Source: Grifola frondosa
Lineage: Eukaryota; Basidiomycota; Agaricomycetes; Polyporales; Grifolaceae
DNA: 64,000 bases
Direction of reading: 5' to 3'
Assembly (NCBI GenBank): GCA_001683735.1
Contig: LUGG01000001.1
Span: 3,100,001-3,164,000, forward strand
Shown here: positions 1-12,437 of the stretch, piece after piece
How the letters are laid out: each line of letters opens with the position of its first letter
How positions within the stretch are numbered: the first letter of the stretch is position 1
The notes under the pieces: generated by a model
What the model was told of the DNA's origin: nothing
Databases searched by the model: none
What the model saw: only the letters and a program-made list of their open reading frames with translations
Translations under genes and position numbers: made by a program

Positions 1-178
1 ATAGCTGGCGCGGGGTGTTAATTGTATCATTCATTCCACCGAGGAAGTCTATACTATCGTCTGCTAGCAGTATTTCGTTAGCATTGCCTGCCGAAGCGGG
101 AATTTGAAAGGAAGAGTCAGAGAAGTCGTCGGGGATGACAGAGAGGTCTGGAAGATGGCGGAGGCTGAGTTCGGACAT
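1..178 (-). CDS. N-terminus of an unknown protein, cut by the window edge
   Basis: Reading the minus strand from an ATG at 178, an open frame runs to the window edge with no stop: MSELSLRHLPDLSVIPDDF, then a stretch rich in Ser, Asp and Asn. The composition is acidic and low in hydrophobic residues, so this looks like a disordered N-terminal tail. I do not recognise the family. The clean frame and the intergenic-looking sequence upstream support a real start, but under 60 codons are visible. Confidence 0.5.
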   Translation of the reverse strand, partial: MSELSLRHLPDLSVIPDDFSDSSFQIPASAGNANEILLADDSIDFLGGMNDTINTPRQL

Positions 179-1258
179 CTGTGGACCTCTTGTACACGCT
201 GCTAATACCTTGCTGCGAAAGATTTGTGCGGGGTGTCTGACAAGGAGAACTGCTGACGACAAGGACTCAACAGAGAGAAGGGGAACGCAATGATTGAACC
301 GTGAGAATGAGACGCGTCCATCGCGTCCGTCATGTGACCGCTCTCCCCAGCTGTGGCGCGACATCATCACTGAGCAAGCCGCTTTCTATACGAAATCTAA
401 CCTTAGCTAACTTTCCTGCAGGCTTAGAATTCAAACTATATCGCTCTTAGTTACATCAAGTCGAGTCAGAGCTAGCGAGCTTTAGCTTTTTTCAGTATGG
501 TGCGTCTGTCACTGACAAACTATGCATCCGATGCGAAACCGGGGTCTGTAGTTTCAGCCACAGAGCTCTCATTCTAGAATCCAGTATCGAATGCATAATT
601 TTATGCTCTATATCACATCCCGACGTGCGCCTGTTGTTTCCTAGAGACTAGGGTACGAATATGTTTGCTTGGTAACGATATTACCGGTACCACCTGAAAT
701 TTCATAACATTCTGATCAGTCCTTACTCTGAAGCTATCCTCCTGCCGACATGTCGAGACCGTGGTTGCTCTCGCATCTACGTCGCCTTACCATTTCTTGA
801 AGTATCGTCATGGGACAATTCTTAGTGCCCGGGATTTGAAACAGCTGGTGTTTTCGCTAGTGGGAACATCGGCGAGCGCTGCATCTGCGTCATCAGCTGA
901 AGAGGAAGTCGGCCCCCTTTTCCGTGGGTTTGACTATCTATTGCTCAATCTGTGATAATTTATGAGTACTTTCTATTTCTGTTTTTCCAGGTTTCCATGC
1001 GTGTCCGGCAGCCGTTGCGAACCTGATCAGGAATAACGCACGGGAAAGAAATCTGCGCTTAGCCTGTGTTAAATATGTCCCTAGATCTATCACAAGGCCC
1101 GACCATTGCAAGTGCTTGTTTTCTATAGCTACGACCCAGAGATTGGAATCTGATGCACATTCGGCTTCATGTATTGCTCGATTGCGTGAATATGACGATG
1201 AGTCATTCAGATGGATTTTGCAAGGTAACAGCCAACATAACGGTTGGATCAGCCAGCT
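179..1258. other. Intergenic, no gene recognised
   Basis: About 1.1 kb between the left-edge minus gene and the 3' end of SYO1. The open frames here (for example 761-955 and 1116-1412 plus) show no family resemblance and no exon-intron pattern. It should hold the promoter of the left-edge gene and the SYO1 3' UTR. Confidence 0.5.
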
Positions 1259-3820
1259 TCAGAGTCCCAGGCCCCTCCGGTACTCAATGAACGCAACCAA
1301 GTTGTCCCTCGCCTCCTCGCCTCTCCACCGGAGCTCCCGCTCTTTTTTCCTATCGATCCCTCGGACCGCCTTCCGTACGCCCTCGACACCAGCAACAAGC
1401 GCGTCGATGTAACGACCTTGTCGGAAATTAATATCGTATGGCAGCGTTTCATCGGCATAGATATCGATGAGCGCAGAGACAGCCTGGAGCAGGGGCTCCG
1501 TGGGCGTCGTAGTTGATGGGGGAAGGAGCGACAGAAGATAAGCGGATATGACCTGACAACAGTACACGTCAGTAATCGCAGAACATCACAGCTCCACCCG
1601 CCAGCAGGAAGAACATACTCGGTTGGCCTCGACCGACTCCGCGTGCTGCGCGAGGCATTCAAGTGTACCAATACACTTCACCTTGACGCCCACGTCCGTC
1701 GTGGCGCCGCACAGCTGCATCAACAGCTGGACCTGCTCCCCGCTCGGCATAATGCGCCCTTCCACACGCTCCCTACGCCCCAGAGCACACCGACTCCAGT
1801 TTCCCACATTTCTTGACGCCGCTCCTGACCCGGCCCACCGATTTCTGTGCCTACCGTGCCCAATGCGCGCCATACTTCTGCAAAGACCTTCCGGCCGCTC
1901 TCTGCATCTAGGGCGGGCAAACGCTTGCGAGCTGAGGCTGCCGCCATAGCAAGAAAAATATTGTTGAGGCACTCGAGTGCGCTAATATGAATAGCACTCA
2001 GTACAGATGTCGTCGGTGGATGTGGAGAGGGGCCTCCTGGCGGAGGGAATGACATTGATGTAGGTTGGATAAGCCTGAGCAGAGGCTCAACAAGGGTGTG
2101 GAAGAAATTCGGTGTGCTTGATGGTGTTCCGTCTGGTATTGATTCGTCCATAGGGGTATTCATCTCCTCCATGTCTTCATCTACGTCGATGAAAGCACTC
2201 ATTAAATTAAGCACTGCTGGGAAGTAATAGATAGCTGACCTTCACTTCTGTTCTCATCTTGATCATCGACGCTACCGCTAACGACCTCGGGATCAGGAAG
2301 CGTGGCGCATACACCAGTCAGAGCTTCCAACGCCAACTGCACTGTTCGTAGTTTTGTTTCCAAACTTTCGAGCTCAACTTCCGACGGCGACTTGTGATCA
2401 GACTTTGGGGCATTTTTGAGTGAAAGCTTATCAAGTTGAGGTGTTGGTATTTCGTCCTGGTCATTAACAATAAAAACCTCTGCCAACATTCACGAGAAAA
2501 GTAAGACTGACCTCTTTCGCGATGAGCTGTTGTGCAAGTTGCGCAGCTTCTGACAATGGTATGGAAGAAAGGACAGGCTCCAGTATAGGCAGTACGACAT
2601 CGCGGTCAATATCCACAGTTGCAGCAATCGAAGGAGGGGGGATAGGCGATATGTTCCGCAAAATGCCTGAGAATCGCCCTTAAATAGTTTGGTCATGCGC
2701 ATAAGGCTTACGAACATACCGCAAACTAATACGCGTAGAGCGGAAGCACGCTCGTCGGATATTTCTTTATCTTTGCCGTTTGTTTTAGGAGTAGGCTCAT
2801 CCGGACGAACAATAGACAGCAGACAAGCACTGTACGCTGCATTGGCGCGAACCCTCTTCAGAGATGGGAGGATTTTCATCCGTTAGGACGTATAAGCATT
2901 GCGCTACGAAATGTGAAGGCGACAACTCAGTATGGTGAATGTGATAATTTAAGTAAAACTCATACCAGCGGATGTTACGGTAGACAGAGGGAGCTTGTCT
3001 CTTGACGCCAGAAATGACATGAGGAAGGGTACCAGTGATATTTTGTTGATGGCGTTCAGGGCCTTATTCGATGTTTCGCTAGTCTTCCTCAGCTGATTTT
3101 ACGTCAGAGTATCCAGACGACATTGAATCACGATAGCACCATAGGATGGTGATTACACTATCGGCAAACTCGTACACCAACTTTCGAGCATTCTCTGGGG
3201 CGTTCTTAGGCGATTCTAGGAACTGAGCAAGAGTACCAGAAATCTGTCACAAACAAAATTGAGAAGGGATAATATAGCAAAGTACGGATCATAGCTTACC
3301 TTGGGAACAAATGTCTTCAAAGGTACCAGCATGTTTTTGTTGTACATTTCAGCACATATATCATATCCTCCATCAATGCACAAATTCCTGGACAAAATAC
3401 CGATCACCAAAATCTGTTCCAGAAATACATATATCTCCACTTACCGTAGTGCACCAGTGGCTTCAACAACCACTTCCTCTTCGCTATCCGATAAACGTGT
3501 GATCAATGCGCCGACAACGTTCTTTCCCTGTAACAAGCGTCTGGTTGAGGGATCGTTCTGTATGAGGTTTGACACCGCAACGCAAGCCCATTTGCGTTCA
3601 GATGCATCGGGACTCTCCATCTGATTTCCAAGAAGATAAGAACATCTCAGTTTGACTTCAACAATGAAGATCGGGTCGCAACCTTTTGGATGATAGGCAA
3701 TATAGCCTGGCCTTTTGACGAGGACGCAGTCGCAGATTCAAGACCTTTGGATAGATGAGAGTCGGGGACGCGCATAGGGTTATGCCGCCTCATCTGGCGT
3801 TTCTTTTGTGACTTGCCCAT
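1259..3820 (-). CDS. SYO1: Syo1-like symportin (HEATR3), HEAT/ARM-repeat co-import factor for ribosomal proteins
   Basis: Syo1 co-imports ribosomal proteins uL18 (Rpl5) and uL5 (Rpl11) with karyopherin for 5S RNP assembly. The start at 3820 gives MGKSQKKRQMRRHNPMRVPD, the basic N-terminal signature of the family. Helical-repeat exons follow, separated by short introns. An acidic loop lies near 2160-2200 (FIDVDEDMEEMNTPMDE). The C-terminus near 1259-1540 (IDIYADETLPYDINF, then AIDKKK-like RGIDRKKERELRWR) matches the Syo1 end. The frame jumps by one base at the CCC run at 1757-1759 (GGG on the coding strand). One added G joins the two coding frames, so this is probably a sequence error rather than a dead gene. 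Convergence with its neighbours gives no functional hint. The family call is firm; internal exon borders are approximate. Confidence 0.85.
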
Positions 3821-4155
3821 GGCTTCGTGAAAGACTGGGATGATTCGTAGCGGTCGTAGTCCAGAGGAATGTCAAATAACGCTGGTCAAAAGCAGTTCCC
3901 GAAACTTGAGTCTCCGCACGTAAGTTCCGTTCTAATGCAGGTTTGGACGAGTGCTGGCCGTGCAACGAAGGAGCCTGCAGTTCCAGCGAAACAGCTTCTA
4001 AGAACACAGTCCTCTCAAGTTTTCTGCGCGATCGAGTCACGTGGTCACAACTTAGTCGGGAATTCGAGTTTGCGAACGCTCACAGTCACCATCACTCTCC
4101 TTCACCTGAAGACCGTATATACTGGTCATTCCACACGTATGTTGACTATAAACCG

Positions 4156-6370
4156 ATGATGAGCGCCGCTGACGGTCTGCACAGCATGGACGAAGACGAT
4201 AGTTTCCTTTACGGCGACTCCAATACTGAGGAGGAAGTAGTCAAGCCACCTGTGCAAACAACTGGTAAGGACTTGGTTATGCACTGGGGAGGCCGTGCAC
4301 CATATCATCCTTGTACCTCCTCTGAATTTAATGGATCGTCTCATGTTGTTTGCTTGAAATTCGTGTGAACCATAGTGCCGCAGCCGTGAGTTGACTTCCA
4401 TCTCGAAGCGGTCCCATCTCATGGACGTGATGTGTAGAATACCTGTCGAACAGACCCAACCTGCGCCTGAAGATGTTGTCGCGCAGCTGGAGTTGCCAGC
4501 TGCGGTGACCACGAATGGCGTAGTTCGAGAAAGCGAAGAAGCCACGCCGGAGGTGGAGGTGGAAGAAGAGGAAGAAGAGGAGAGTGACGACGTGCGCATT
4601 AGTCCATGGATATTCTTGTACTTGACTGATTTTGTTCTGCAGGATGTGGAGATTATTATGGAGCCCACTGCGCGTTCCCTCGACTTTCGGTGAGCTGAGT
4701 CTAACCCGCCACTGGCGTGTTGTGCTATACTCACTTGCGCAGAAATCAAGCTGGACGGACGTCCATTGGTAGAACAACGAGTGCAACGTTCAACGCTCCT
4801 AGCAAAGGTAATGTTCTAACCCCCGAACCGCTATCACTTAACGTTTTATTATAGCCCCGCAATCTCAGCCCTCACTAACGACAGAGTATACTCCCCGCGA
4901 ACGTGGCGGTGTGACCAAGCTCTCCTCTACCCCGCAGCCTTCTGGCGCCACCCCCATCCCTGCTCTTTCCGCGACTCCGGGATCAACGCAAAAAACGTCT
5001 GAAGGCGAGTTACAAGCCACAGACTCTGGTCCTGACCCCTCTACCCTCCCTCCTGTTACTGCTCCTCCATCGCACCCTTCGATTAATCCTTCTATTCCCG
5101 GCACCCTCGATGGACGCTCGATTCTCGAGGTGGATTTGAATGCGCTAGCGGAGAAACCGTGGAGGAGGCCTGGCTCTGACATCAGCGACTGGTTCAACTA
5201 TGGATTCGACGAGATCTCGTGGGAGGCATACTGCTACCGGCGGAGGGAGGTTGGTGAGGTGGCGAGCGTGCTGAAGAGCAATGTCCTGGTTCGTCCGCCT
5301 TATAATCAAGTCAGCGTCCATTTTTCCCGCTGACAACGTAAGCTGCAGAACTTTTCTGGCATGCCTGAGGAGCAGCTCACTGCGCTCCCACCTGAGATAC
5401 GCACGATGGTCATGGCGGGCGCAACGGCGATGATGGCAAGTGGCGGTGCGGGGCCCAGTGGTCCAGGGATGCTTCCGCCCGGCGCGGGATGAACATGAAC
5501 GCGGGGCCAATGATGGGCCAAATGATGAACATGAACCCCATGATGAACCCCATGATGCACGACATGGGCATGGGTGTCGGTGGCGACATGGGTATGGGGT
5601 TCCAGGATCTGGCCCAGGAATGATGCAGGACGGTGGGGGACCCGGCGGGGCCCGCAGGGAGGCGGGCAGAATACCCCAGATCAGCAGGTGCAAATGGGGA
5701 TGGGAGTCGGCGAGGGGTTCGGTCCTGGTGGTGCTCCAGGACAAGGAATGATGGGAATGGGGATGGGTGGGGAGTTCGGTATGCAGGTGCGTAATGGTCG
5801 CTTCTACTGCATGTAAATTTTTTGAAAATTCTTTTGTCGTCACGCAGGATCCCAGTATGGGCCAGCAGATGTATCCTGGTATGGAGGGCAGCAGCACCCC
5901 CGGACAGACGCCCACTCCAACGCGCGGTGTCGTCGCACCCGGACAATTTAGAGGTCGCGGTATGCCTCAGGGAATGGGCTTGCGCGGCCGAGGCGGTGGC
6001 TTCGTTGGTCGTGGACGAGGTATGTTCTGCTCTATATTTTTAATGCTGGAGATAGCTCAACCGCGAATTTCAGCGTTGCCCGTGCGTCCTGCATCACCAC
6101 TTCCCCCCAACGTTCCTACGGGTCCGCGAAACAAGAACAAGTACAAAGATATCGACGGCAGCGCGCCTGCGGTCGATGGTTTGGACTATGGCGGTGGAGG
6201 AATGAAAGAAGGTGGTCGGGGCACACCGGACGCGGATGAGAGGAGTAATAGCAGGTGTGTGATACATCTCTCGCATTAACTCCTCGACGAATTCTGACTC
6301 CACCGATTGCAACAGAAAGCGGAGGAGCTCTCCTGGGCTGGACGAGGGCAGGGGATCGAAACGGCGATAG
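4156..6370 (+). CDS. FIP1: Fip1, subunit of the pre-mRNA cleavage and polyadenylation factor
   Basis: Fip1 tethers poly(A) polymerase to CPF/CPSF in the nucleus. The start at 4156 (MMSAADGLHSMDEDDSFLYG) leads into an acidic region, then EIIMEPTARSLDFR. The diagnostic Fip1 motif at about 5150-5250 reads KPWRRPGSDISDWFNYG and continues FDEISWEAYC. A Met/Gly-rich tract (5490-5800) and an RGG-type tail (GRGMPQGMGLRGRGGG) follow, ending in a basic KRRSSPGLDEGRGSKRR. At least five short introns are visible. The Met/Gly tract changes frame three times, at GGG 5486-5488, GGGG 5596-5599 and the GGGGCCC at 5647-5653. Each is repaired by one added G or C. An in-frame Met at 3943 was rejected because the preceding codons look non-coding. 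The 336-bp gap to SYO1 is a divergent promoter. Confidence 0.9.
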
Positions 6371-6613
6371 GTTCATGCGCACAGTCACATACCCTGTGCT
6401 TATCTGCTGTGTTTATATGTTCAATATTCATTGTATCTTGTGCTTGAAGTTAGTACCGCGTGATCGAGTACGACGTTGTGCGGGATACTACACGTTCTAA
6501 GATAGGTTGCACAGCGGAAAGGTATGCTGTCTTCGCGATGAGAAGCCGTGCATTGTAAAGCAAGCTCCAAGTTGATGATGAATGTATAGCATTACAAGCC
6601 GGCCTGACCATGG

Positions 6614-7478
6614 TTATGACGACCCAGATTGAGCATCACCGCCCTGTCCCTCCTCCAAACTCTTTTTGAATCCCTCCAACGTCCTCGCCAACTTCCCTCC
6701 GCTCGCCTCGCTAAGTACCATAGCAAGTTGTGTTGCCGGGGAGCTCAAAAGCCCCACGATCTGTGCGCGCAATGTCTCCAGCGTAGGCAGCTCCGCAACG
6801 CTCTGCACACCCTCTGCCTTGAATAGTCTCCCTTCAATGAGGGCACAAGCAGCTTCAGGTCCGGAATGGGTGTGGCCGCTGTCGCTTCGGGCGTCGCCCT
6901 GGTACGAAGCCGGCGAGCATCTTTCTTCGCCTGCTCGATATCTTGGGGCTGGGGGGCACACGAGGGCACGGCGCGTGCCAGTGCGCGGAGGATGGCATTG
7001 AGCTGCGGTGGGTTGAGGTCCGGGAAGCTCAGGACGGCGAGCCCGCCAGATACGGTCTTCGCGATCTCGCGCGCGGCCTCTGTGTCGAGGGGCGTAGTTG
7101 CGGAGCACGACGCCAAAAATGGAGGTGCGGAGGATGGTGAACTTGGGCAGGGCGGGCTCGGGCTGTGCGGGCCCTGCGGGGAGGGACTGGCGAGCGAAGG
7201 TTTACTGACATGGCGCAAGGCCGCAGTCGCAATGTCGCTGCGGAGCTGGATAAGACGGGTGGTGGAGAAGTCGGCGTACTGGAAGAGAAGGAGCGGGCAG
7301 GAGGTGCTGGACTGGAGGATCCTGTTGTACTGGTTGAAGAGGTAGGTCTTGCGTTCGGAGAAGACGCGTTCGCCAGTTTTGTTTGGGTAGATGACGGGGG
7401 GTTCACAGAGACGACATATGTGCGTATGCGCGGAAGCGCAGGGTGTGAGGAGGCTATCCGTGGTGGTCTCGGAAACAT
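6614..7478 (-). CDS. MRPL11: Mitochondrial large-subunit ribosomal protein uL10m
   Basis: This is a mitoribosomal stalk-base protein. The start at 7478 gives MFPRPPRIASSHPALPRIRT, an Arg-rich presequence free of acidic residues, as expected for mitochondrial import. The core reads YPNKTGERVFSERKTYLFNQ, then SSTSCPLLLFQYADFS and RLIQLRSDIATAALRH, as in fungal uL10m. The C-terminal part (GRLFKAEGVQSVAELPTLET, then LLSSPATQLAMVLSE) also fits. The protein is scattered over three frames, with four one-base breaks at G runs on the plus strand: 7396-7401, 7169-7171, 7089-7092 and 6841-6843. All are repaired by adding one base to the run. A gene this disrupted could be a pseudogene, but conservation is good between every break. 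I favour sequence error. It appears intronless. Confidence 0.8.
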
Positions 7479-7831
7479 GGGAGACCCGCTGCAATGCTCG
7501 ACTTGACATTTCGACTGGCTCGCAAGCTTTCGACTCGCGGAAATTTCGACAGTTCGTGCACACGCGTCCCGTTTTGGAAGGTCCCGTATTCGAATATCAA
7601 GCACGCACCCCGATATTGCCAATCAGCTCAGCGGAAGAAATGATACAAATGTTTATATTTGAAAACCGTACATCGCACGGCACGTACGACGACTTGTAGT
7701 ACAATAACACAAACGCGAGCTACACAGACCGGCATCCATTCCGCTCTAATTATGCGTCCGACAAAAACAGAAAACACTGCAACAAAGAGCAATACACGTT
7801 ACAGAAGTCAATACAGACGGTCTCAAAACAT
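7479..7831. other. Intergenic
   Basis: A 350-bp gap between two minus-strand genes. It should contain the promoter of uL10m and the 3' UTR of the dehydrogenase. No distinct element is visible. Confidence 0.5.
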
Positions 7832-9276
7832 TTAATCCTCGAGGACTACTTTAGCGTCATGCTGAATGAGGGCCATCAGTTATGGGGCTTTTCGAACAAT
7901 TTACCAGACACGCTAACCTTGCTGCTGTCGAATCCATCCAACCCTGCCGCAACTCGAGCTCCTGCAACAAGCGAGCTCCAGTCCAGCACATCGAAGCCAT
8001 GCTCTCCGCGTCGCATCTGCGCGGAATGAATCGCGCGAGCGGTTAGCATGTGTATGTGCTGCGTCCTGGCGGACATGTGTGAGTCCAAAGTAAGCAAAGT
8101 GGAATTGTATGGGACAAGCGACGTACCAGAGCGGGCATAGGCGAATCGAGTTCGGTAGCGAGCCTCCGTATGTGAGTGGAATCCTTCAGACCGCCGTCAA
8201 GAGCAAAGCCCTTCGTGCCATCAAAACTGTCGTGGAGCATCTTCTCCCCATAGTTGACCATTCTACGTCAAATTAGCCAACTAGCTATTGCGCAGACGTA
8301 GATCGACGCACGACGGGGCAGGCATCATGTCTTTGACGAAATTCTGCACCAGGGGCGCACCAATCCCGGCCTTCTCAGCGAGCGTGAAAGATTCCGCAAG
8401 CAGTTCGATTGATCCCAAAATCAGGGAGTTGCCGATCAATTTGAAGGTCGGCGCTGTGGTTATCCGAATATCAGCATGAAATTAATGAGGGGACGCAGAG
8501 GGATTAGAACGGACCCTTCTCAAGATTGCCACCCAGATCCATAACCTTTCTGCCCACAGCCGGTACCAGAAGGTAGGCAATCTCCTTCTTGGAGCGGTAG
8601 TCCCCGGCCATGACACAGATAAGCTGCGCCGCGGCAGCAGCAGCAGGGCACCAAATACAGGGCAGGTGACGAGGGTAGCGTGGGGAATGTTCGAGATGAG
8701 CGTGTCTAATTCGCCTGAAAGAGGAATACAAAAGATGATTCGTTGGATCACGAAATATAGCAATCTGACGCACCAGCGAGAGATGGGTAGACCGTACTTG
8801 TCTCGACAAATATTCTGTTCTTGTTGATAGAATCAGGGGACACCTAAAACCATGCAAGACGTCAACGATCAGCATGATCAGAGCTGTCTTCCAAGACAGA
8901 CACACACCTTGAGCGCATTCGCGAACTGCTCATATATATCCTTCACGACCGTGTCGTTTGCAAGATTAGTGAACACGACGTCGCACTCAAGCGCGATGTC
9001 CTTAGGGGACTGCGCGATCTTGATCTTGTCCTCGCCCAGCTCCTTCTGTAACTGCTCGGACTTGCTCGCTGTGCGGTTCCACACGAGCAGCGGGGGAGAT
9101 CCGGGACTATGTGTGCCGCGGTACTTCGCAAGGTTGCGCGCCATGAGGTAGCCCATCGCACCGAGCCCGCACCAGCCGATCTGGAGGGCATGATACCCGG
9201 GAGTAGCGGGGCGGGAGAACGGGTTGTTCGAGTCCGCCTGCTGGACGTGGAGGAGGTGGACGCTGTGAGTGGACAT
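7832..9276 (-). CDS. 3-hydroxyisobutyrate dehydrogenase-like NAD(P)-dependent oxidoreductase
   Basis: This is a beta-hydroxyacid dehydrogenase (6PGDH NAD-binding fold plus C-terminal helical domain). The start at 9276 gives MSTHSVHLLHVQQ. The Rossmann glycine motif follows in GWCGLGAMGYLMARNLAK, then LVWNRT and DVVFTNLANDTVVKDI. The conserved CPVFGA segment and the substrate-side helix (FKLIGNSLILGSIELLAESF, LAEKAGIG) are present. The C-terminal exon has KGFALDGGLKDSTHIRRLA. At GGG 8646-8648 (CCC on the coding strand) the frame slips by one base between CPVFGA and the following Ala-rich segment; one added C restores it. The last short exon, ending at 7832 (HDAKVVLED), follows an intron at about 7861-7916. 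Without that splice the protein would stop at 7876. The substrate (3-hydroxyisobutyrate, glyoxylate or succinic semialdehyde) cannot be told from sequence. Confidence 0.85.
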
Positions 9277-9583
9277 TTCGGGTAGGGTATCAAACGGCGA
9301 CGAGATCGGTTTATATACAGAAGGTCGACGGGCAGCCTTGAGCGGGCGACGCGATGGCCATCCGAGCGGAGTCCTATGTCGCGTATCACATGACCTCCAC
9401 GTGAACACTGTGGAGCACGCGAGTCACGCGAGGCGCGTTCTGCGCGTTTCGTTATCAACTCTGCCGCTGGCTCCTGTTTCCCTCAGTCTGATCTCTACCT
9501 CTAGACCAGACATCAGACGTAACGCAACATTTTGTATGCTATTTCTCTCCAATCCTGATTCTATGCGCTCACCATGCCACAGT
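9277..9583. promoter_or_regulatory. Divergent intergenic region between the dehydrogenase and EXO5
   Basis: About 300 bp separate two divergent start codons (9276 minus, 9584 plus), so both core promoters must lie here. A TTTATATACA sequence near 9310 is a candidate TATA element for the minus gene. Confidence 0.35.
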
Positions 9584-12077
9584 ATGTCCGACGTCGACGA
9601 GTACGATGCGTACTATCTCTCCATTGACGTCGAAGACTTCCTCGCTGCCGAGTCTGAGATCGAACCTCTGGAACAGGCGTGCGCAACCGTACATACGGCC
9701 GGATCGGCGGTTCCTTCAGACGACGAGTTCGCCGTATACGACCTCTCCGAGTTCTCCACCGAAGACTTCGCACACATCGACGCGTTCGTGGAGACGCTTG
9801 CAGGCGGAGCCGGAGCTCGAACCACCACCCCTGCCGGAGGTCCTCGTGTTGAGATACAGCTCGAGCGCCCAGTCAGTGCTAACGCTTCTCGTATTGTCAA
9901 GGATCCGGCGAGGCCGTTCAACGAACGCAGCCCCTTCGAGCGATTCCGTCGCTGGAAGGGCACGCTTTCCGTATCTGACCTAGTAGGCCCCTCATGGTGC
10001 GTGTAGACGTTTGTGGCGGGTGCACTGCCGACCGTTTTGTGGTACAGGTGCGAGGTGCAATTTGACTACGGTCTGCGACAGCGGCGCTCAAGGAACTCGA
10101 GGACAGACCAGACTCATTCGTCACTGCAGAAGGAAAAACTATCGCTGTGGTTAAAGCCGTTGCGGTAGTGAATGATGAAACCACCACCCGGGGAAAGGTG
10201 CGTGTGTCTCACACTTGGTATCCAGCATGTGTCGTTCAAAATCCCAATATCCCCAGTCAGTACACAAGATCCTGGAACGGGAGATCCACCCAGAAACTAT
10301 GCCTGTAGATATAACAACGCCGGAGGAGCGTTGGGCTATACGGTATTTCTTCCACACAAATTTCCCAGATGTAGTGCTTAAGATAAAAATTACTCTTATT
10401 GTAGCATAGTCAACATGCTCTCCTGTTTGCAAGCTCTGATGGAAGTTGGATGTTGCGTCAGTATTAATTTTAATTGTAGTATGTACACTCATATGGCGCA
10501 ATATTTACAGAGAGAAATACCTGTCTTCGGTATTATCCACGACCAAGTTTCACGGGTATCATTGTCAGTGTTATCCTCTCTCACTAACAATTTTTATGCA
10601 ATAAATTTTCGTAGGACGAGCTTGTACGAAAGCCATTTGAACCGCAGCCACATGCAGAAGCTCCTGCAATGGCGAATCACAGCCCGAACAAGCGCGCCAT
10701 CTCTACCACTGCATCTTCCACGCCTTCAAAACCCAAGTCGAAGAGGAGCCGCAGAACGCCGTCACCTTCGCAGCCACAGATCACGTCGTTCTTCCCTTCA
10801 ACACCCGGCAGGTCGCATACGCCTCCTCTGCAGAATCTACCTCTAGAGTCCATACCGCATTATAGGCTCCATTTGTCCGACACAAAAACACGCCGCAGCA
10901 AGTCTCTCCCATCTGACGAAGACACTCTGCAGGCGCGCCTGCAGCTCATGCTCTACCATCGCCTTCTGAGCAACCTGCTCGTCTGTCAAGCAGGTTCGGA
11001 GCCATACACTGGGCCAATTCAGCCTATGGACTTCGACACATTGTGGACACGCATGGCGCTCAATCCCTTCCGGCCATTCTCAGACAAATTTATGGAGCAG
11101 GCGGGACTGGACGTTAGTTCCGCACCCAGCGCAAGCCCTCTGCGTTGCTTAAACGACCTGACGGCAGCGTGGAGGCACGCTGTGCAAGCGCTGGACGTGG
11201 ATGGCGTTGATGGGACACTTACCTTAGTCTACCGCATGCAGCCGATGCGCGGTTCGCGGTGGAAAGGTAAGGAGAAAGCCACCAGTGAGGACTTGGTTGC
11301 CAATCGGGCGACTGCCCCTCCACCGGGCGTGCTCTCAGAGCAGGAAGCGCAGGAGATTGCGACAGCTATCCAGGCGAGCGTGAATAACTTTTCATTGGAC
11401 GACGGTTATGACGGTGACGACGGTGACGAGGGGCTCGCACGTGCGATTTTCGAGAGCTTGAAAGAGTCTATCCGGACGGGACATACTGCGGTTGGAGAGC
11501 TCGGGTTTCTCGCGGCCCCGACGGCGGCGACTGCGGAGCCAAGTCTGGAGGAAGCTGATATCCCACCGGGCGATCCAGAGTTGGCATTGGCCCAACAGCA
11601 GTCACTCTTAGCGGAAGGTGGCTTGTCGCGGAAGACGATATAGACACTACAGGCGGTGAGCAACCTGCTGACGACATAGTAGCTGCCGAAGATGTGGAGG
11701 CTGCCAAGCTCGTTCCGCAAGAACAGGAGGAGCCGCAGAAAGACGATGCGGACGACGAGCCGATGTCAATGGCGGACCTCGATGTGAAGGCGAGAATCTT
11801 GGGCAAAAAGGAGTTTGCGGTCGACGATGCATTCCTGGATGAATATCTTGACAGCGTCTTGCTGTGGTGGCTCGGACGGCGGCCTCCGCACGGCGTGGAT
11901 ATCGAGCAGACAAGGCGCTGTCTGTGAGTGTCTCCGTGGCAAGAATTGGAGCTATTGCTGATGAGGGTTGCTTTCAGATCGTGTGAATATCAGAATGGGT
12001 GCGAATGGAGAGAGATGAAGGCGGACGAGGCTATCAGGAAGTTCAAGGAGGAGCGAGCTCTGGCCTCCGTCGACTGA
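9584..12077 (+). CDS. EXO5: Exonuclease V (Exo5/Dem1), Fe-S cluster single-strand DNA exonuclease
   Basis: Exo5 is a mitochondrial and/or nuclear RecB-fold nuclease. The start at 9584 (MSDVDEYDAYYLSIDVEDF) precedes an acidic region. The family block SPFERFRRWKGTLSVSDLVG then crosses an intron into WCEVQFDYGLRQRR. Further blocks are SFVTAEGKTIAVVKA, KSVHKILEREIHPETM and FGIIHDQ. The RecB-type catalytic motif appears as IIDEL and as SDTKTRRSKSLPSDEDTLQAR, with the conserved DTKTR. The C-terminal Cys cluster (RCLSCEYQNGCEWREM) is the Fe-S ligand set. Three one-base slips occur, near 10085, near 10548 in a T run and near 11620-11632. Each is repaired by one added base. A start at 9536 would add 16 residues and cannot be excluded. 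A low-complexity nuclear-signal-like insert (SPNKRA to SKRSRRTPSPSQ) lies mid-protein. Confidence 0.88.
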
Positions 12078-12437
12078 AATTCGCATTTATTGGACAAGAC
12101 ATGTTTCTTTTTTTATGTATCTACACGGATTCTCCTACCTGTACGGATGACTATCTGTTGGCTTGTGAAATGTCGAATTGGCGAGGAAATAGAATATTGC
12201 CCTGAACGTCATGCGCAGCGCCGCCCAAGCGGCGAGCGCAGCCACTGATGCTTGGATCGGAAGAAAGATTCGGAGAACGACGAGCTCGATGGGAAATCTA
12301 GCTCTTTCGTTAAATCTTCCATCACAACGCCCACTTCCTACTCACATAGACATCATCGCCGCTCACTAGCTCTCGACGTGCTGACTTGACCGCTTAGACA
12401 ACCATTCCTAACTAAAGGCCATGAAGATGGAAGGCGG
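12078..12437. other. Intergenic
   Basis: A 360-bp gap between two plus-strand genes, presumed to hold the EXO5 terminator and the promoter of the copper transporter. No distinctive repeat or RNA is seen. Confidence 0.45.

Noticed and set aside
3943..4155. In-frame upstream Met for FIP1
   Set aside because: The 71 codons look like untranslated sequence, and the family start fits MMSAADGL at 4156.
5145..5915. A 256-codon minus-strand frame rich in His and Pro
   Set aside because: Antisense to the Fip1 motif and Met/Gly tract of FIP1; composition follows from the opposite strand.
6614..7478. uL10m as a pseudogene because of four frame breaks
   Set aside because: Conservation is retained between all breaks and each is a one-base loss in a G/C run, the same pattern as in essential genes nearby.
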